Assembly (NCBI GenBank): GCA_040878345.1 | Contig: JBBDML010000026.1 | Coordinates: forward strand, 1 to 64,000 | DNA from: ZC4RG35 sp040878345 | GTDB lineage: Bacteria; Actinomycetota; Acidimicrobiia; Spongiisociales; ZC4RG35 | Direction of reading: 5' to 3' | DNA length: 64,000 nucleotides | Shown: in pieces, positions 24,475 to 32,603 of the stretch | How positions within the stretch are numbered: the stretch's first letter is position 1 | Layout of the letters: every line of letters starts with the position of its first letter | The notes under the pieces: generated by a model | What the model was told of the DNA's origin: nothing | The model's database searches: none | Seen by the model: only the letters and a program-made list of their open reading frames with translations | Position numbers and translations under genes: made by a program

Positions 24475-25845
24475 TTGCACGACGTCGTCATAGTTGGGGG
24501 TGGCCCCGGCGGCTATGCCGCAGCCCTCTTCGCCCACAACTTCGGCCTCTCGGTAGCCCTGGTGGAGAAGGAGCGCCCGGGCGGGACCTGTCTGATCCGT
24601 GGGTGCATCCCCGCCAAGCAGTGGCTCCACATCGCCGAGGTCTACACCACCGTCAGTCACGCCGCCGAGTACGGGGTGGTCACCTCTCAGCCGCAGCTCG
24701 ACTGGTCGGCGGCCCTGGCCAAGAAGAACCAGACCGTCGAGGCCGTGGTGCGCGGGCTCGGCGGCCTCCTCAAGCAACGCGGTGTGGAGGTCGTCGAGGG
24801 CTTCGGGAAGCTGGCCGGGCCAAAAAAGGTCGAGGTCTCGGGCGCCAATGGTGTGACCACGCTCGAAGCGGGCTCGGTCATCGTCGCCACCGGGTCGCAT
24901 GCCCGCTCCATCCCCGGTTACGCCATCGATGGCAAGCAGATCGTCACCTCGGACCATGCCCTCGACTGGGAGCACCAACCGGGGCGGGTCGCGATCGTCG
25001 GTGGCGGGGTCATCGGCTGCGAGTTCGCCTCCTTCCTCATCGACGTGGGGAGCGATGTCCACGTCTTCGAGATGATGGACCAGATCATCCCCGGGTCCGA
25101 CCCGGAGTCGGCCCGAATGCTCCAGCGGCTGCTGCAGAAACGAGGGGTGAAGTTCCATGTCGGGGCCGAGGTCGGCCCGGCCGAGGTCGGGTCCTCCGGT
25201 GTCGTGGTCCCAGCCGGTGATGAGAAGGTCGAGGTCGACGTGGCATTGGTGGCGGTGGGGCGTGGCCCCAACACCGAGGGCGTCGGCCTGGAAACGACCC
25301 GGGTCGAGCTCGACCGGGGATTCGTCACCGTCGACCCTGAGACCATGATGACCGCCGAGCCCGGTGTGTACGCCGTGGGCGACATCGTGGCCGGCACCCC
25401 CCAACTGGCACACGTCGGGTTTGCGGAAGGCATTGCTGCCATGACCCACATCGCCACCGGAGAGTCGCGCGGTGTCGACTACGACGCAGTCCCCAGAGTG
25501 ACCTACACCCATCCCGAAGTGGCCGAGGTGGGGATCACCGAGGCTGAGGCAGTGCGCCGCGGCATCGAGGTCGAGACCGCAAAGCACTTCTTCAACGGCG
25601 TGGGGCGGGCGATGATCATCGGGCAGAACCAAGGGCATGTGAAGGTCTTCTCCGCCAAGGACGGGCCGGTGGTGGGGGCGAGCATCGTGGGGCCACAAGC
25701 GGGTGAGATGATCCACGAGCTGATGTACGCCGTGGGATGGGAGGCACTACCCACCGAGGCCGCCGCCCTGATCCACGCCCATCCCACCCTGTCCGAGACG
25801 ATTGGTGAGACACTGATGAGCGCCGCCGGCAAGAGCCTGCACTGA
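24475..25845 (+). CDS. lpdA: Dihydrolipoyl dehydrogenase (E3)
   Basis: A 456-aa FAD-dependent disulfide oxidoreductase that reoxidises lipoyl groups of 2-oxoacid dehydrogenases with NAD+. FAD site VVIVGGGPGGYAAALFA at the N-terminus; redox disulfide Cys39/Cys44 (GGTCLIRGCIPAKQWL); NAD site VAIVGGGVIGCEFASFLID; C-terminal His-Glu pair in LIHAHPTLSETIGE. TTG start at 24475. Twelve bases separate it from the E2 gene, so the two are an operon with the LipB-LipA fusion gene downstream. Confidence 0.94.
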   Translation: MHDVVIVGGGPGGYAAALFAHNFGLSVALVEKERPGGTCLIRGCIPAKQWLHIAEVYTTVSHAAEYGVVTSQPQLDWSAALAKKNQTVEAVVRGLGGLLKQRGVEVVEGFGKLAGPKKVEVSGANGVTTLEAGSVIVATGSHARSIPGYAIDGKQIVTSDHALDWEHQPGRVAIVGGGVIGCEFASFLIDVGSDVHVFEMMDQIIPGSDPESARMLQRLLQKRGVKFHVGAEVGPAEVGSSGVVVPAGDEKVEVDVALVAVGRGPNTEGVGLETTRVELDRGFVTVDPETMMTAEPGVYAVGDIVAGTPQLAHVGFAEGIAAMTHIATGESRGVDYDAVPRVTYTHPEVAEVGITEAEAVRRGIEVETAKHFFNGVGRAMIIGQNQGHVKVFSAKDGPVVGASIVGPQAGEMIHELMYAVGWEALPTEAAALIHAHPTLSETIGETLMSAAGKSLH

Positions 25846-25857
25846 GAGGAGCGACAC

Positions 25858-27381
25858 GTGGCAACGACGGTTTCCATGCCCCAGCTGGGTGAGACGGTCA
25901 CCGAAGGGACCATCCTCAAGTGGGCCAAGAAGGTCGGTGACACCATCAACGAGGACGAGGTGCTGCTCGAGATCTCGACCGACAAAGTCGACACCGAGGT
26001 TCCCTCACCGGTGTCCGGCACCATCCTTCAGATCCTGGTCGACGAAGGAGAGACGGTTTCTGTCGGCGCAAACCTGGTGGTGATAGGTGAGGCCGGCGAG
26101 GCCACCGAGGCACCCCCGGCGACGGCTGCCGAACCGGCCCCAGCCCCGGCGCCCGAGAAGGCTCCCTCGGCGGCGGCTGCCGAACCGGCCCCAGCCCCGG
26201 CGCCCGAGGAGGCTCCTGCACCGACGCTAGCAGTCGAAACTCCGGCACCTGCGGCGGCTCCGTCCCCAGCGGTGGAGCTGCATCCGGCATCGGAGACCCC
26301 ATCCGGGCCCGACACCGGTTTCGAGATGAGCGGCGAGCCCACCGACGAGGAGGTCGAGGCGTTCTTCGCCGAGCCTTCCCCGGAGAGCTCCCAGCTGTTG
26401 TCGCCGGTGGTGCGTCGCCTGGTCCGTGAGAACCAGGTCGATCTGTCCAAGGTCAAAGGGACCGGTCAGGGTGGCCGGATCACCAGGAGGGACGTCGAGG
26501 CCTTCCTCACCGCCGCCCCGGCCCCGGCTCCCCCTGCTACTCCGGCTCTTGCCCCAGCTCCGGCGGCGCAGGCCCCCCCGGCGGCCCAACCCGCTCCGGC
26601 GGCCCAACCCGCCCCCGAGCCGGCGGCCCAGCCCGCCCAAGCGGCCCCAACTCCAGCCGTCACGGCCGAAGAGGTCGAGCTCGATCGGATCCGGTTGCGG
26701 ACGGCCGAGAACTTGATCAGGGCGCGACAGACGGCGGCCCATGTGTGGACGTCGGTGGAGGTCGACTTCGAGCGGGTGGAGCGGGTGCGTCAGGCGCATA
26801 AGGCGGGGTTCAAGTCGAGCGAAGGCTTCTCGCTGACCTATTTGCCCTTCGTATCGCGGGCGACCATCGACGCCCTCAAGGCCTACCCGGTGGTCAACAG
26901 CTCGTTCGACCTCGAGGGGAAGAAGGCGTTGTTCCACAAGAAGGTGGACTTGGGGATCGCCATCGATCTCAATCAGGGTGGGCTGGTTGTGGCTCGGGTC
27001 CGCAACGCCGACGGGCTGCGTCTGGTGGGTATCGCACGGGAGATCCGCGACCTCGCCGACCGGGCCCGCAGCAACAAGCTGACCCTCGATGACCTGAGCG
27101 GCTCGACGTTCACCATCACCAACCCGGGGCCGTTCGGGTCGTTCATGTCGGCGCCGATCATCAATGTCCCCAACGTGGCGATCCTCTCCACCGACACCGT
27201 CACCAAACGGCCCACGGTGGTGACCGCAGCCGATGGCCAGGACATGATCGGCATCCGCCACATCGGGTATCTCGGGCTCTCCTGGGATCATCGCGCCTTC
27301 GATGGGTCAACCGCGGTCCTCTTCCTGCAGCGGATCAGGGAGAACCTCGAAACGTGGGACTGGGAGCAGGAACTTGCGTAG
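25858..27381 (+). CDS. 2-oxoacid dehydrogenase E2 (dihydrolipoamide acyltransferase)
   Basis: A 507-aa E2 with one N-terminal lipoyl domain (lipoylated Lys43 in EISTDKVDTEVPSP), a long Ala/Pro linker holding a 17-residue tandem duplication, a peripheral-subunit-binding domain at ~182-218 (SPVVRRLVRENQVDLSKV), a second Ala/Pro linker and a catalytic domain from ~275. The active-site His is ~478 (LSWDHRAFDGS), and FTITNPGPFGSFMSAPIIN is diagnostic. TDKVDTEVPSP favours the 2-oxoglutarate (SucB-like) or branched-chain type, but the true substrate is undecided. GTG start at 25858. A hairpin overlaps its stop codon. Confidence 0.9.
   Translation: MATTVSMPQLGETVTEGTILKWAKKVGDTINEDEVLLEISTDKVDTEVPSPVSGTILQILVDEGETVSVGANLVVIGEAGEATEAPPATAAEPAPAPAPEKAPSAAAAEPAPAPAPEEAPAPTLAVETPAPAAAPSPAVELHPASETPSGPDTGFEMSGEPTDEEVEAFFAEPSPESSQLLSPVVRRLVRENQVDLSKVKGTGQGGRITRRDVEAFLTAAPAPAPPATPALAPAPAAQAPPAAQPAPAAQPAPEPAAQPAQAAPTPAVTAEEVELDRIRLRTAENLIRARQTAAHVWTSVEVDFERVERVRQAHKAGFKSSEGFSLTYLPFVSRATIDALKAYPVVNSSFDLEGKKALFHKKVDLGIAIDLNQGGLVVARVRNADGLRLVGIAREIRDLADRARSNKLTLDDLSGSTFTITNPGPFGSFMSAPIINVPNVAILSTDTVTKRPTVVTAADGQDMIGIRHIGYLGLSWDHRAFDGSTAVLFLQRIRENLETWDWEQELA
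26121..26222 (+). repeat. 51-bp tandem duplication in E2 linker
   Basis: Two near-identical units of 51 bp (period from GGCTGC at 26124 to GGCTGC at 26175) encode two copies of a 17-residue Ala/Pro/Glu segment (AAEPAPAPAPEKAPSA-type). It lengthens the flexible linker between the lipoyl and subunit-binding domains without altering the frame. Confidence 0.8.
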
Positions 27382-27395
27382 CAAGTTCCTGCTCC
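27363..27395 (+). terminator. Perfect 15-bp hairpin with stop codon in its loop
   Basis: GGAGCAGGAACTTGC, loop GTA, then the exact complement. The E2 stop codon TAG (27379-27381) begins in the loop. No T-run follows, so a classical intrinsic terminator is unproven; it may instead be a 3'-end stabiliser or an attenuator between E2 and lipBA. Confidence 0.55.
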
Positions 27396-27396
27396 G

Positions 27397-27424
27397 TACC
27401 TGGTACCTGGTACTTGGTGCCTGG
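27397..27424 (+). repeat. Four 7-bp tandem repeats
   Basis: TACCTGG, TACCTGG, TACTTGG and TGCCTGG run head to tail directly behind the hairpin and end 8 bp before the lipBA start. This occupies the place where the ribosome-binding site of lipBA should be; no other good site is visible. Confidence 0.75.
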
Positions 27425-27432
27425 AGTGAGGT

Positions 27433-29106
27433 GTGAGCGAAGCGAGCCTCCTGCTCCGTACCCGCTGGCTGGGCAGGCTTCCCTACGGGGAGGCCTGGGA
27501 CCTGCAACGCGCCTTCCACGAAGGGAAGGTGAGAGGCCGGACCTCGGACGACTATCTGCTTCTCGTGGAGCACCCCCCGGTGTTCACCGTCGGGCGCAAC
27601 GGCGACGGGTCCAACCTGTTGGTCGATGCCCGTCTCATCGAGTCACGGGGCGCCGAGGTCCTTCACATCGACCGCGGGGGTGACGTCACTTTCCATGGCC
27701 CGGGTCAGCTGGTCGGCTACCCGATCCTGACTCTCGAGGACCCCAAGCAGATCGTTCCATATGTCCGACGATTGGAGGAGGTGCTGATCCGGGTTCTCGC
27801 CGACTTCGGGGTGAGAGCATGGCGAGAAGAGGGCCTCACCGGGGTATGGACCGCGGGGGGCAAGGTGGCTGCGATCGGGGTCAGGGTGGCGCGCAGTGTC
27901 ACCATGCACGGCTTTGCCCTCAACCTCAATCCCGACATGAGCTGGTTCGGGATGATGAACCCATGCGGGATCACTGACCGGCCGGTGACCAACCTCACCG
28001 ACCTGCTGGGTCGGAAGGTGACGATCGAGGAGACGGTGGAGGTCCTGGTCCCGCGGTTCGTCGAGGTCTTCGGCTATCCCGAGTCCGAGACCCAAAAGGC
28101 GGCTTTCGTCCGTGGTCAGGGAAGGGAGCCCCATTTCGAGGTCGACCATCTCCTCGCCCAAGGCACCTTCTCCCCGGAGAGGCGGGCCGACGAGGCGATC
28201 CTGATCAACGGGCGTCTGCCCGGTGAGCCTCCTCGACCCGAGTGGATGAAGGTCAAGGCAAGGCTGGAGGGTCACTATCTGGAGCTGAAGAAGCTGATGC
28301 GTGGGCTCGAACTCCACACCGTTTGTGAGGAGGCCAAGTGCCCCAACATCTACGAGTGCTGGGGGATGGGCACGGCCACCCTGATGATCCTCGGGGACAA
28401 GTGCACCAGGGCATGCTCCTTCTGCAACGTCACCACCGGGAAGCCCACCGAGTTCGACGTGCTCGAGCCCTACCGGGCCGCGGAGGCCATCGCCACCATG
28501 AGGCTGTCACATGCGGTGATCACCTCGGTGAACCGTGATGATCTCAGCGATGGGGGAGCAGGGATCTTCGCCCACACCATCGTCGAGTCGAGACGACGCT
28601 CTCCGCAGACCGAGATAGAAGTGCTGATCCCCGACTTCAAGGGTGACCGGGCGGCACTGGCCACGGTGATGGAGGCCCGACCCGAGGTCCTCAACCACAA
28701 CACCGAGACCGTGCTCCGTCTACAGCGGGACATAAGGACTTCGGCCAACTATGGCCGCTCTCTGGCGCTGTTGTGGCGGGCAAAACAGCTGTACCCGGAG
28801 GGTCTGATCAAGTCGGGGCTCATCGTGGGGATGGGGGAGACCCGTGAGGAGGTGCTCGCCACGCTGGCCGACATGAGGACCATCGGCATCGACATCGTCA
28901 CCATCGGGCAATACCTCAGACCCACCACCCGCCACCGCCCGATCCACCGCTACGTGCACCCCGATGAGTTCGCTGAATACAAGCGGTTCGGCGAGGGTCT
29001 CGGGATACCCCACGTCGAGTCGGGGCCACTGGTCAGATCGAGCTACCACGCAAAGGAGAGCCGTCAGGCGGTGCCGGTGGCCGTCGGAGTCAAACAGGGG
29101 CCTTGA
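27433..29106 (+). CDS. Octanoyltransferase-lipoyl synthase fusion (LipB-LipA)
   Basis: One 557-aa open frame holds two complete enzymes. Residues 1-~215 are octanoyl-ACP:protein transferase: RGGDVTFHGPGQLVGYPIL, catalytic Lys144 in GGKVAAIGV and catalytic Cys178 in MNPCGITDRPVTNL. Residues ~270-545 are radical-SAM lipoyl synthase: auxiliary-cluster Cys298/Cys303/Cys309 (CEEAKCPNIYECW), radical-SAM Cys324/328/331 (CTRACSFC), and the C-terminal RSSYHA. A ~55-residue Pro/Arg-rich linker (215-270) joins them. The order of use fits: LipB attaches octanoate to E2, LipA inserts sulfur. Start GTG 27433. It follows lpd and E2, its natural substrate source. No frameshift or internal stop is seen. Confidence 0.92.
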   Translation: MSEASLLLRTRWLGRLPYGEAWDLQRAFHEGKVRGRTSDDYLLLVEHPPVFTVGRNGDGSNLLVDARLIESRGAEVLHIDRGGDVTFHGPGQLVGYPILTLEDPKQIVPYVRRLEEVLIRVLADFGVRAWREEGLTGVWTAGGKVAAIGVRVARSVTMHGFALNLNPDMSWFGMMNPCGITDRPVTNLTDLLGRKVTIEETVEVLVPRFVEVFGYPESETQKAAFVRGQGREPHFEVDHLLAQGTFSPERRADEAILINGRLPGEPPRPEWMKVKARLEGHYLELKKLMRGLELHTVCEEAKCPNIYECWGMGTATLMILGDKCTRACSFCNVTTGKPTEFDVLEPYRAAEAIATMRLSHAVITSVNRDDLSDGGAGIFAHTIVESRRRSPQTEIEVLIPDFKGDRAALATVMEARPEVLNHNTETVLRLQRDIRTSANYGRSLALLWRAKQLYPEGLIKSGLIVGMGETREEVLATLADMRTIGIDIVTIGQYLRPTTRHRPIHRYVHPDEFAEYKRFGEGLGIPHVESGPLVRSSYHAKESRQAVPVAVGVKQGP

Positions 29107-29137
29107 GCCCGAGCCGCGGTCGAGGCATGCTCGGGGC

Positions 29138-29449
29138 ATGACGCCTTCGGAGGCTGACCGTCTCGATCTCTACAATGGTCTCAGCGAAGTCCTCGGCCCG
29201 ACCCGGGCGGAGACCCTCATGACATATCCCCCAGCTGTTGACCCATCCGAACTTGCGTCGAAGACCGACATGTCGTCGATACGGGAGGACATCTCGGCGT
29301 TACGAGCCGACATCCACGACCTTCGGTCCGATCTCAAGACGGGTCTTGAGGCCGTCAATGCACGGATCGACCGATTGTTCCTCACGCTGGTCGCTGGGCT
29401 CTTCGTCATCGTGGCAGCCATGGCAGGTGTGGTGGTCAGCCTCCGCTGA
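29138..29449 (+). CDS. Coiled-coil protein with C-terminal membrane anchor
   Basis: A 103-aa protein. N-terminal region EVLGPTRAETLMTYPP; coiled coil at residues ~47-75 (SIREDISALRADIHDLRSDL); C-terminal hydrophobic helix at ~80-103 (FLTLVAGLFVIVAAMAGVVV). Similar tail-anchored coiled-coil proteins are frequent in actinobacteria and often repeated in a genome; function unknown. It starts 31 bp after lipBA. It lies antisense to the decayed end of the methyltransferase fragment (29170-29940). Confidence 0.65.
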   Translation: MTPSEADRLDLYNGLSEVLGPTRAETLMTYPPAVDPSELASKTDMSSIREDISALRADIHDLRSDLKTGLEAVNARIDRLFLTLVAGLFVIVAAMAGVVVSLR

Positions 29450-29940
29450 GCTCGGTCCCCGATTGGCAACTGCCACGCCCTGTTGAAGAAGTTGAGGACG
29501 AGGCGTGAGTCGGCTCGGCATGCTCCGAGAGCCGCCTCCATCACCTGTTGAACGTCCCAGACGTCGTTGATCAGATCCGAGAGGACGACGACGTCATAGT
29601 CCTTGTCGATTGGAGTGTCATGGACGTCGCCCTCGACGAAGCGAAGGGCCGAATGGCGTGCTCGGGCCTGCTCGAGCGCCTGCCCGGAGAAGTCGACGCC
29701 CATGCCGTCCTTCGGTCGAAGCTCGGCGAGAAGATCGCCTTGCCCGCATCCCAGCTCGAGCACGCTCGACCCTTCGGGGACGATGAAGCGGTAGATCGTC
29801 GACAGTCTGCGGTGGTAATGGCGGGAGGCGAACGACTTCCCCTCCTTCGACCAGACGCGGTCCCAAAAGGCGCGCCGCGTCTCCTGAAAGGCGAGCCTGG
29901 CGGCATCGGTGCCCATAGCGGCGTCGGGTCGGTCACCCAT
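29170..29940 (-). pseudogene. SAM-dependent methyltransferase, C-terminally truncated
   Basis: From ATG 29940 the frame encodes a good class I methyltransferase N-terminal part: FWDRVWSKEGKSFASRHYHR, SAM-binding VLELGCGQGDLLAELRP, GVDFSGQALEQARARH, then VVVLSDLINDVWDVQQVMEA and LVLNFFNRAWQLP. At about 29460 resemblance stops. The remaining ~95 residues (to 29170) are Arg/Ser-rich and antisense to the coiled-coil gene. Relatives are usually longer here, so the 3' half was probably lost by rearrangement. It lies 11 bp downstream of the GDP-fucose synthase gene and may have acted in polysaccharide modification. Confidence 0.6.
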
Positions 29941-29951
29941 CGTGCGGCAAG

Positions 29952-30896
29952 CTAACCCAGTTCTGCCAGGAAGCTGTGGTAGGTGGAGGCGATGCCCTGG
30001 CGGAGCGGTATCGAAGCGGCCCACCCCAACTCGGTGAGCTTCGAGACGTCGAGAAGCTTCCGCATGACCCCGTCGGGCATCGAGGTGTCGAAGACGTACT
30101 CGCCCTCCCATCCGATGACCTCACCGATCAGGTTGGCCAGCTCGAGGATGGTGATGTCTTGGCCGGTGCCGACATTGAGGTGTTGCTCCCCGCTGTAGTT
30201 CCGCAGGGCGAAGAGGACCGCATCGGCGAGATCGTCGACATGGAGGAACTCGCGTCTTGGTCGCCCACTTCCCCAGAGGGTCATGGAGGGCTTCCCACCC
30301 ACCCTGGCCTCGTGGGTCTTGCGCATCAGGGCGGGCAGAACGTGGGAGGTGGCCGGGTCGTAGTTGTCTCCCGGCCCGTAGAGATTGGTGGGCATCAGCG
30401 AGATCACGTCCATCCCGTATTGCCGACGCAGCATCTTTCCGTACTCGAGGGCCGCGATCTTTGCCACCGCATACCCTTCGTTGGTGGCCTCCAACGCGCC
30501 GGTTAGCAGCAAGTCCTCGCTCATGGGCTGGGGGGCGGCGGCGGGGTAGATGCAGGACGACCCGAGGATCGCCACCTTCTCGACTCCAGCCATCTGTGCT
30601 GCCCTGAGGGTGTTGGCGGAGATCATGGTGTTGTCGTATAGGAAATCAGCCTGAGCGCTGCGGTTGGCGTGGATCCCTCCCACCCGTGCCGCCGCAATGA
30701 TTGCCACCTGGGGCTTTGCCGACACCACGAAATCCTCGGTCTCTTGCTGCCGGCGAAGATCGACTTCTGTCGAGGAGGCGGTGATCAACCGGCCGATGCC
30801 CTCTGCGGCGAGACGCCTGACCACGGCGCTCCCGACCATCCCGAGATGGCCGGCGACCCAAACGTCCTTACCGGTCAAGTCGAAGGAGCTGCTCAA
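29952..30896 (-). CDS. fcl: GDP-L-fucose synthase
   Basis: A 314-aa SDR enzyme converting GDP-4-keto-6-deoxymannose to GDP-L-fucose (epimerase/reductase). NADP site DVWVAGHLGMVGSAVVRRL; active site GSSCIYP and Tyr-x-x-x-Lys in GYAVAKIAALEYGKM. LMPTNLYGPGDNYDP and GSGRPRREFLHVDDLADAV are diagnostic. The start is TTG 30896, overlapping the upstream dehydratase stop (TTGA); the longer frame to 31229 is a shadow of the dehydratase. Works directly with the preceding enzyme. Confidence 0.93.
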   Translation of the reverse strand: MSSSFDLTGKDVWVAGHLGMVGSAVVRRLAAEGIGRLITASSTEVDLRRQQETEDFVVSAKPQVAIIAAARVGGIHANRSAQADFLYDNTMISANTLRAAQMAGVEKVAILGSSCIYPAAAPQPMSEDLLLTGALEATNEGYAVAKIAALEYGKMLRRQYGMDVISLMPTNLYGPGDNYDPATSHVLPALMRKTHEARVGGKPSMTLWGSGRPRREFLHVDDLADAVLFALRNYSGEQHLNVGTGQDITILELANLIGEVIGWEGEYVFDTSMPDGVMRKLLDVSKLTELGWAASIPLRQGIASTYHSFLAELG

Positions 30897-31927
30897 GTGG
30901 TCAAGCGGTCGGGGTAAAGGTTGGCAGCGGTCTCTCGGGCGGTGTCGATGTCGATGCCGACAGATGCCAGGTCGTGGGAGACCATCAGGTGCACCAGCTC
31001 GTCGAAGGTGGTGTCCGGCTTCCACCCCAAGACATCTCTGGCTTTGGTGGCGTCGGCCTCGAGGTGCTCGACCTCGGTGGGGCGAAAGTAGGCGGGGTCG
31101 ACCTTGACGAATGGCTCCCAGTCGAGCCCGACCACGCCGAAAGCAGCGGCGCAGAAGTCCCGCACGGTGTGGCCCACCCCGGTACCGATCACGTAGTCGT
31201 CTGGCTGATCGGCCTGGAGCATCATCCACATCGCCCTCACGTAGTCCTTGGCGTAGCCCCAGTCCCTGATGGCGTCGAGGTTTCCCAGGTACAGCTCCTT
31301 CTGGGAACCGGCGACGATCCGGGAGACGGCTCGGGTCACCTTGCGGGTGACGAACGTCTCGCCACGTCGCTCGCCCTCGTGATTGAAGAGGATCCCATTG
31401 CTGGCGAACAGCCCGTAAGCCTCCCGGTAGTTGGCCACCATCCAGTGGGCATACACCTTCGCCGCGGCGTAGGGGGATCGGGGCCTGAACTCGGTGGTCT
31501 CGCTCTGGGGCGGTGGCGCGTCCCCGAACATCTCGGAGGTCCCGGCTTGATAGAGCCTGGTATCTATATGGGCGTCCCGGATCGCCTCGAGGAGCCGGAT
31601 CACACCCAGCCCGTCGACATCTCCGGTGTACTCCGGCTGATGGAATGAGACGGCGACGTGTGACTGGGCACCGAGGTTGTAGATCTCGTCGGGCTCCATG
31701 GTCCTGATCACCCTGGCGATCTGGGATCCATCGGTGAGATCCCCATAATGGAGGAAGAGCCTGACATCGGGGTCGTGGGGATCCTGATACAGGTGATCGA
31801 GCCGCTGGGTGTTGAAGGTGGAGGCGCGGCGGATGATCCCGTGCACCTGGTAGCCCTTGTCAAGCAACAGCTCGGCGAGATGGGATCCGTCCTGACCGGT
31901 TATCCCCGTTATCAAGGCCTTTTTCAC
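30893..31927 (-). CDS. gmd: GDP-mannose 4,6-dehydratase
   Basis: A 344-aa extended SDR enzyme, making GDP-4-keto-6-deoxy-D-mannose, the precursor of GDP-fucose or GDP-rhamnose. NADP motif ALITGITGQDGSHLAELLL; active site QAGTSEMFGDAPPPQ and SPYAAAKVYAHWM (Tyr and Lys); FNHEGERRGETFVTRKV is diagnostic. Start GTG 31927 with TAGGAGGG directly upstream, a strong ribosome-binding site. Together with fcl it gives a complete GDP-L-fucose route. The 115 bp upstream separate it from the divergent mauE-like operon. Confidence 0.94.
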   Translation of the reverse strand: MKKALITGITGQDGSHLAELLLDKGYQVHGIIRRASTFNTQRLDHLYQDPHDPDVRLFLHYGDLTDGSQIARVIRTMEPDEIYNLGAQSHVAVSFHQPEYTGDVDGLGVIRLLEAIRDAHIDTRLYQAGTSEMFGDAPPPQSETTEFRPRSPYAAAKVYAHWMVANYREAYGLFASNGILFNHEGERRGETFVTRKVTRAVSRIVAGSQKELYLGNLDAIRDWGYAKDYVRAMWMMLQADQPDDYVIGTGVGHTVRDFCAAAFGVVGLDWEPFVKVDPAYFRPTEVEHLEADATKARDVLGWKPDTTFDELVHLMVSHDLASVGIDIDTARETAANLYPDRLTT

Positions 31928-32042
31928 GTCCCTCCTACCCAGATCAGCCGCCCGGGCGGCGAAGGATAATGCAGGGGGGTGGCCAAGCCCCGGGCATCGA
32001 CATGAGTTGGGGTTCCGGGTCGAGGGGATACCATGGCCTCCG

Positions 32043-32603
32043 ATGCCCTTGCACAGTGGCCCGGCCACGGCGTTGATGGTCCTCATCCTGATCGCCGGGA
32101 CACAGAAGATCCTCGATCCCTCGACCACCTCCGGGGCGCTGGCCGCTGCCCGGCTCCCCGCTTCCTCGCTCCTGGTTCGAATCCTCGGCGTCGTCGAGGT
32201 GGGGGCGGCGGTGGCCTTCCTCGCCGAAGGCGGCGTGATCCCCGCAGTTGTCGGGGCGGTCCTCTACGCCGGCTTCGCCTGGTTCGTCATCAACGCCCTT
32301 GCCAGGGACCTACCCATCTCGAGCTGCGGTTGCCTCGGGGCCGCCGAGACCCCACCGACCATGGTCCACGTGGTGCTGAACCTCTTGGCTGTTGGAGTAA
32401 TGACCCTCGCTGCCATAATCCCCCTCGCACCGTTGGGTGGGCTGCTGGGCCAGGAGATGAAGACGATCGTGCCTCATCTGTTGTTCACCGGCGTCTCCGT
32501 CTACCTGCTCTACGCCCTGCTGGCGGTGCTCCCCCTGGTGAGCAGGGCCGCCCGGGCCTCGCTGCCAACCTATCTCCCGCACCCGCGGAGACCGACGCCA
32601 TGA
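32043..32603 (+). CDS. MauE-like (DoxX-type) membrane protein
   Basis: A 186-aa membrane protein with about four helices. I use ATG 32043 (MPLHSGPATALMVLIL); TTG 32007 gives 12 more residues. It shows the MauE/DoxX pattern: first-helix GTQKILDP, then VEVGAAVAFLAEGG, and the Cys95-Gly-Cys97 pair in SSCGCLGAAETPPT after the third segment. In methylotrophs, MauE is a membrane protein required with MauD for correct disulfide formation in methylamine dehydrogenase light chain. Its stop overlaps the start of the Cys-rich Tat protein gene (ATGA). Function by family and context, not by experiment. Confidence 0.8.
   Translation: MPLHSGPATALMVLILIAGTQKILDPSTTSGALAAARLPASSLLVRILGVVEVGAAVAFLAEGGVIPAVVGAVLYAGFAWFVINALARDLPISSCGCLGAAETPPTMVHVVLNLLAVGVMTLAAIIPLAPLGGLLGQEMKTIVPHLLFTGVSVYLLYALLAVLPLVSRAARASLPTYLPHPRRPTP

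Noticed and set aside
24361..25716. 451-aa frame antisense to lpdA
   Set aside because: His/Gly/Asp-rich mirror composition typical of high-GC antisense shadows; no domain.
26227..27291. 354-aa frame antisense to E2
   Set aside because: Arg/Gly-rich mirror of the Ala/Pro linker; no domain.
27363..27395. Classical rho-independent terminator
   Set aside because: The stem is perfect, but no T-run follows; kept only as a terminator-like hairpin of low certainty.
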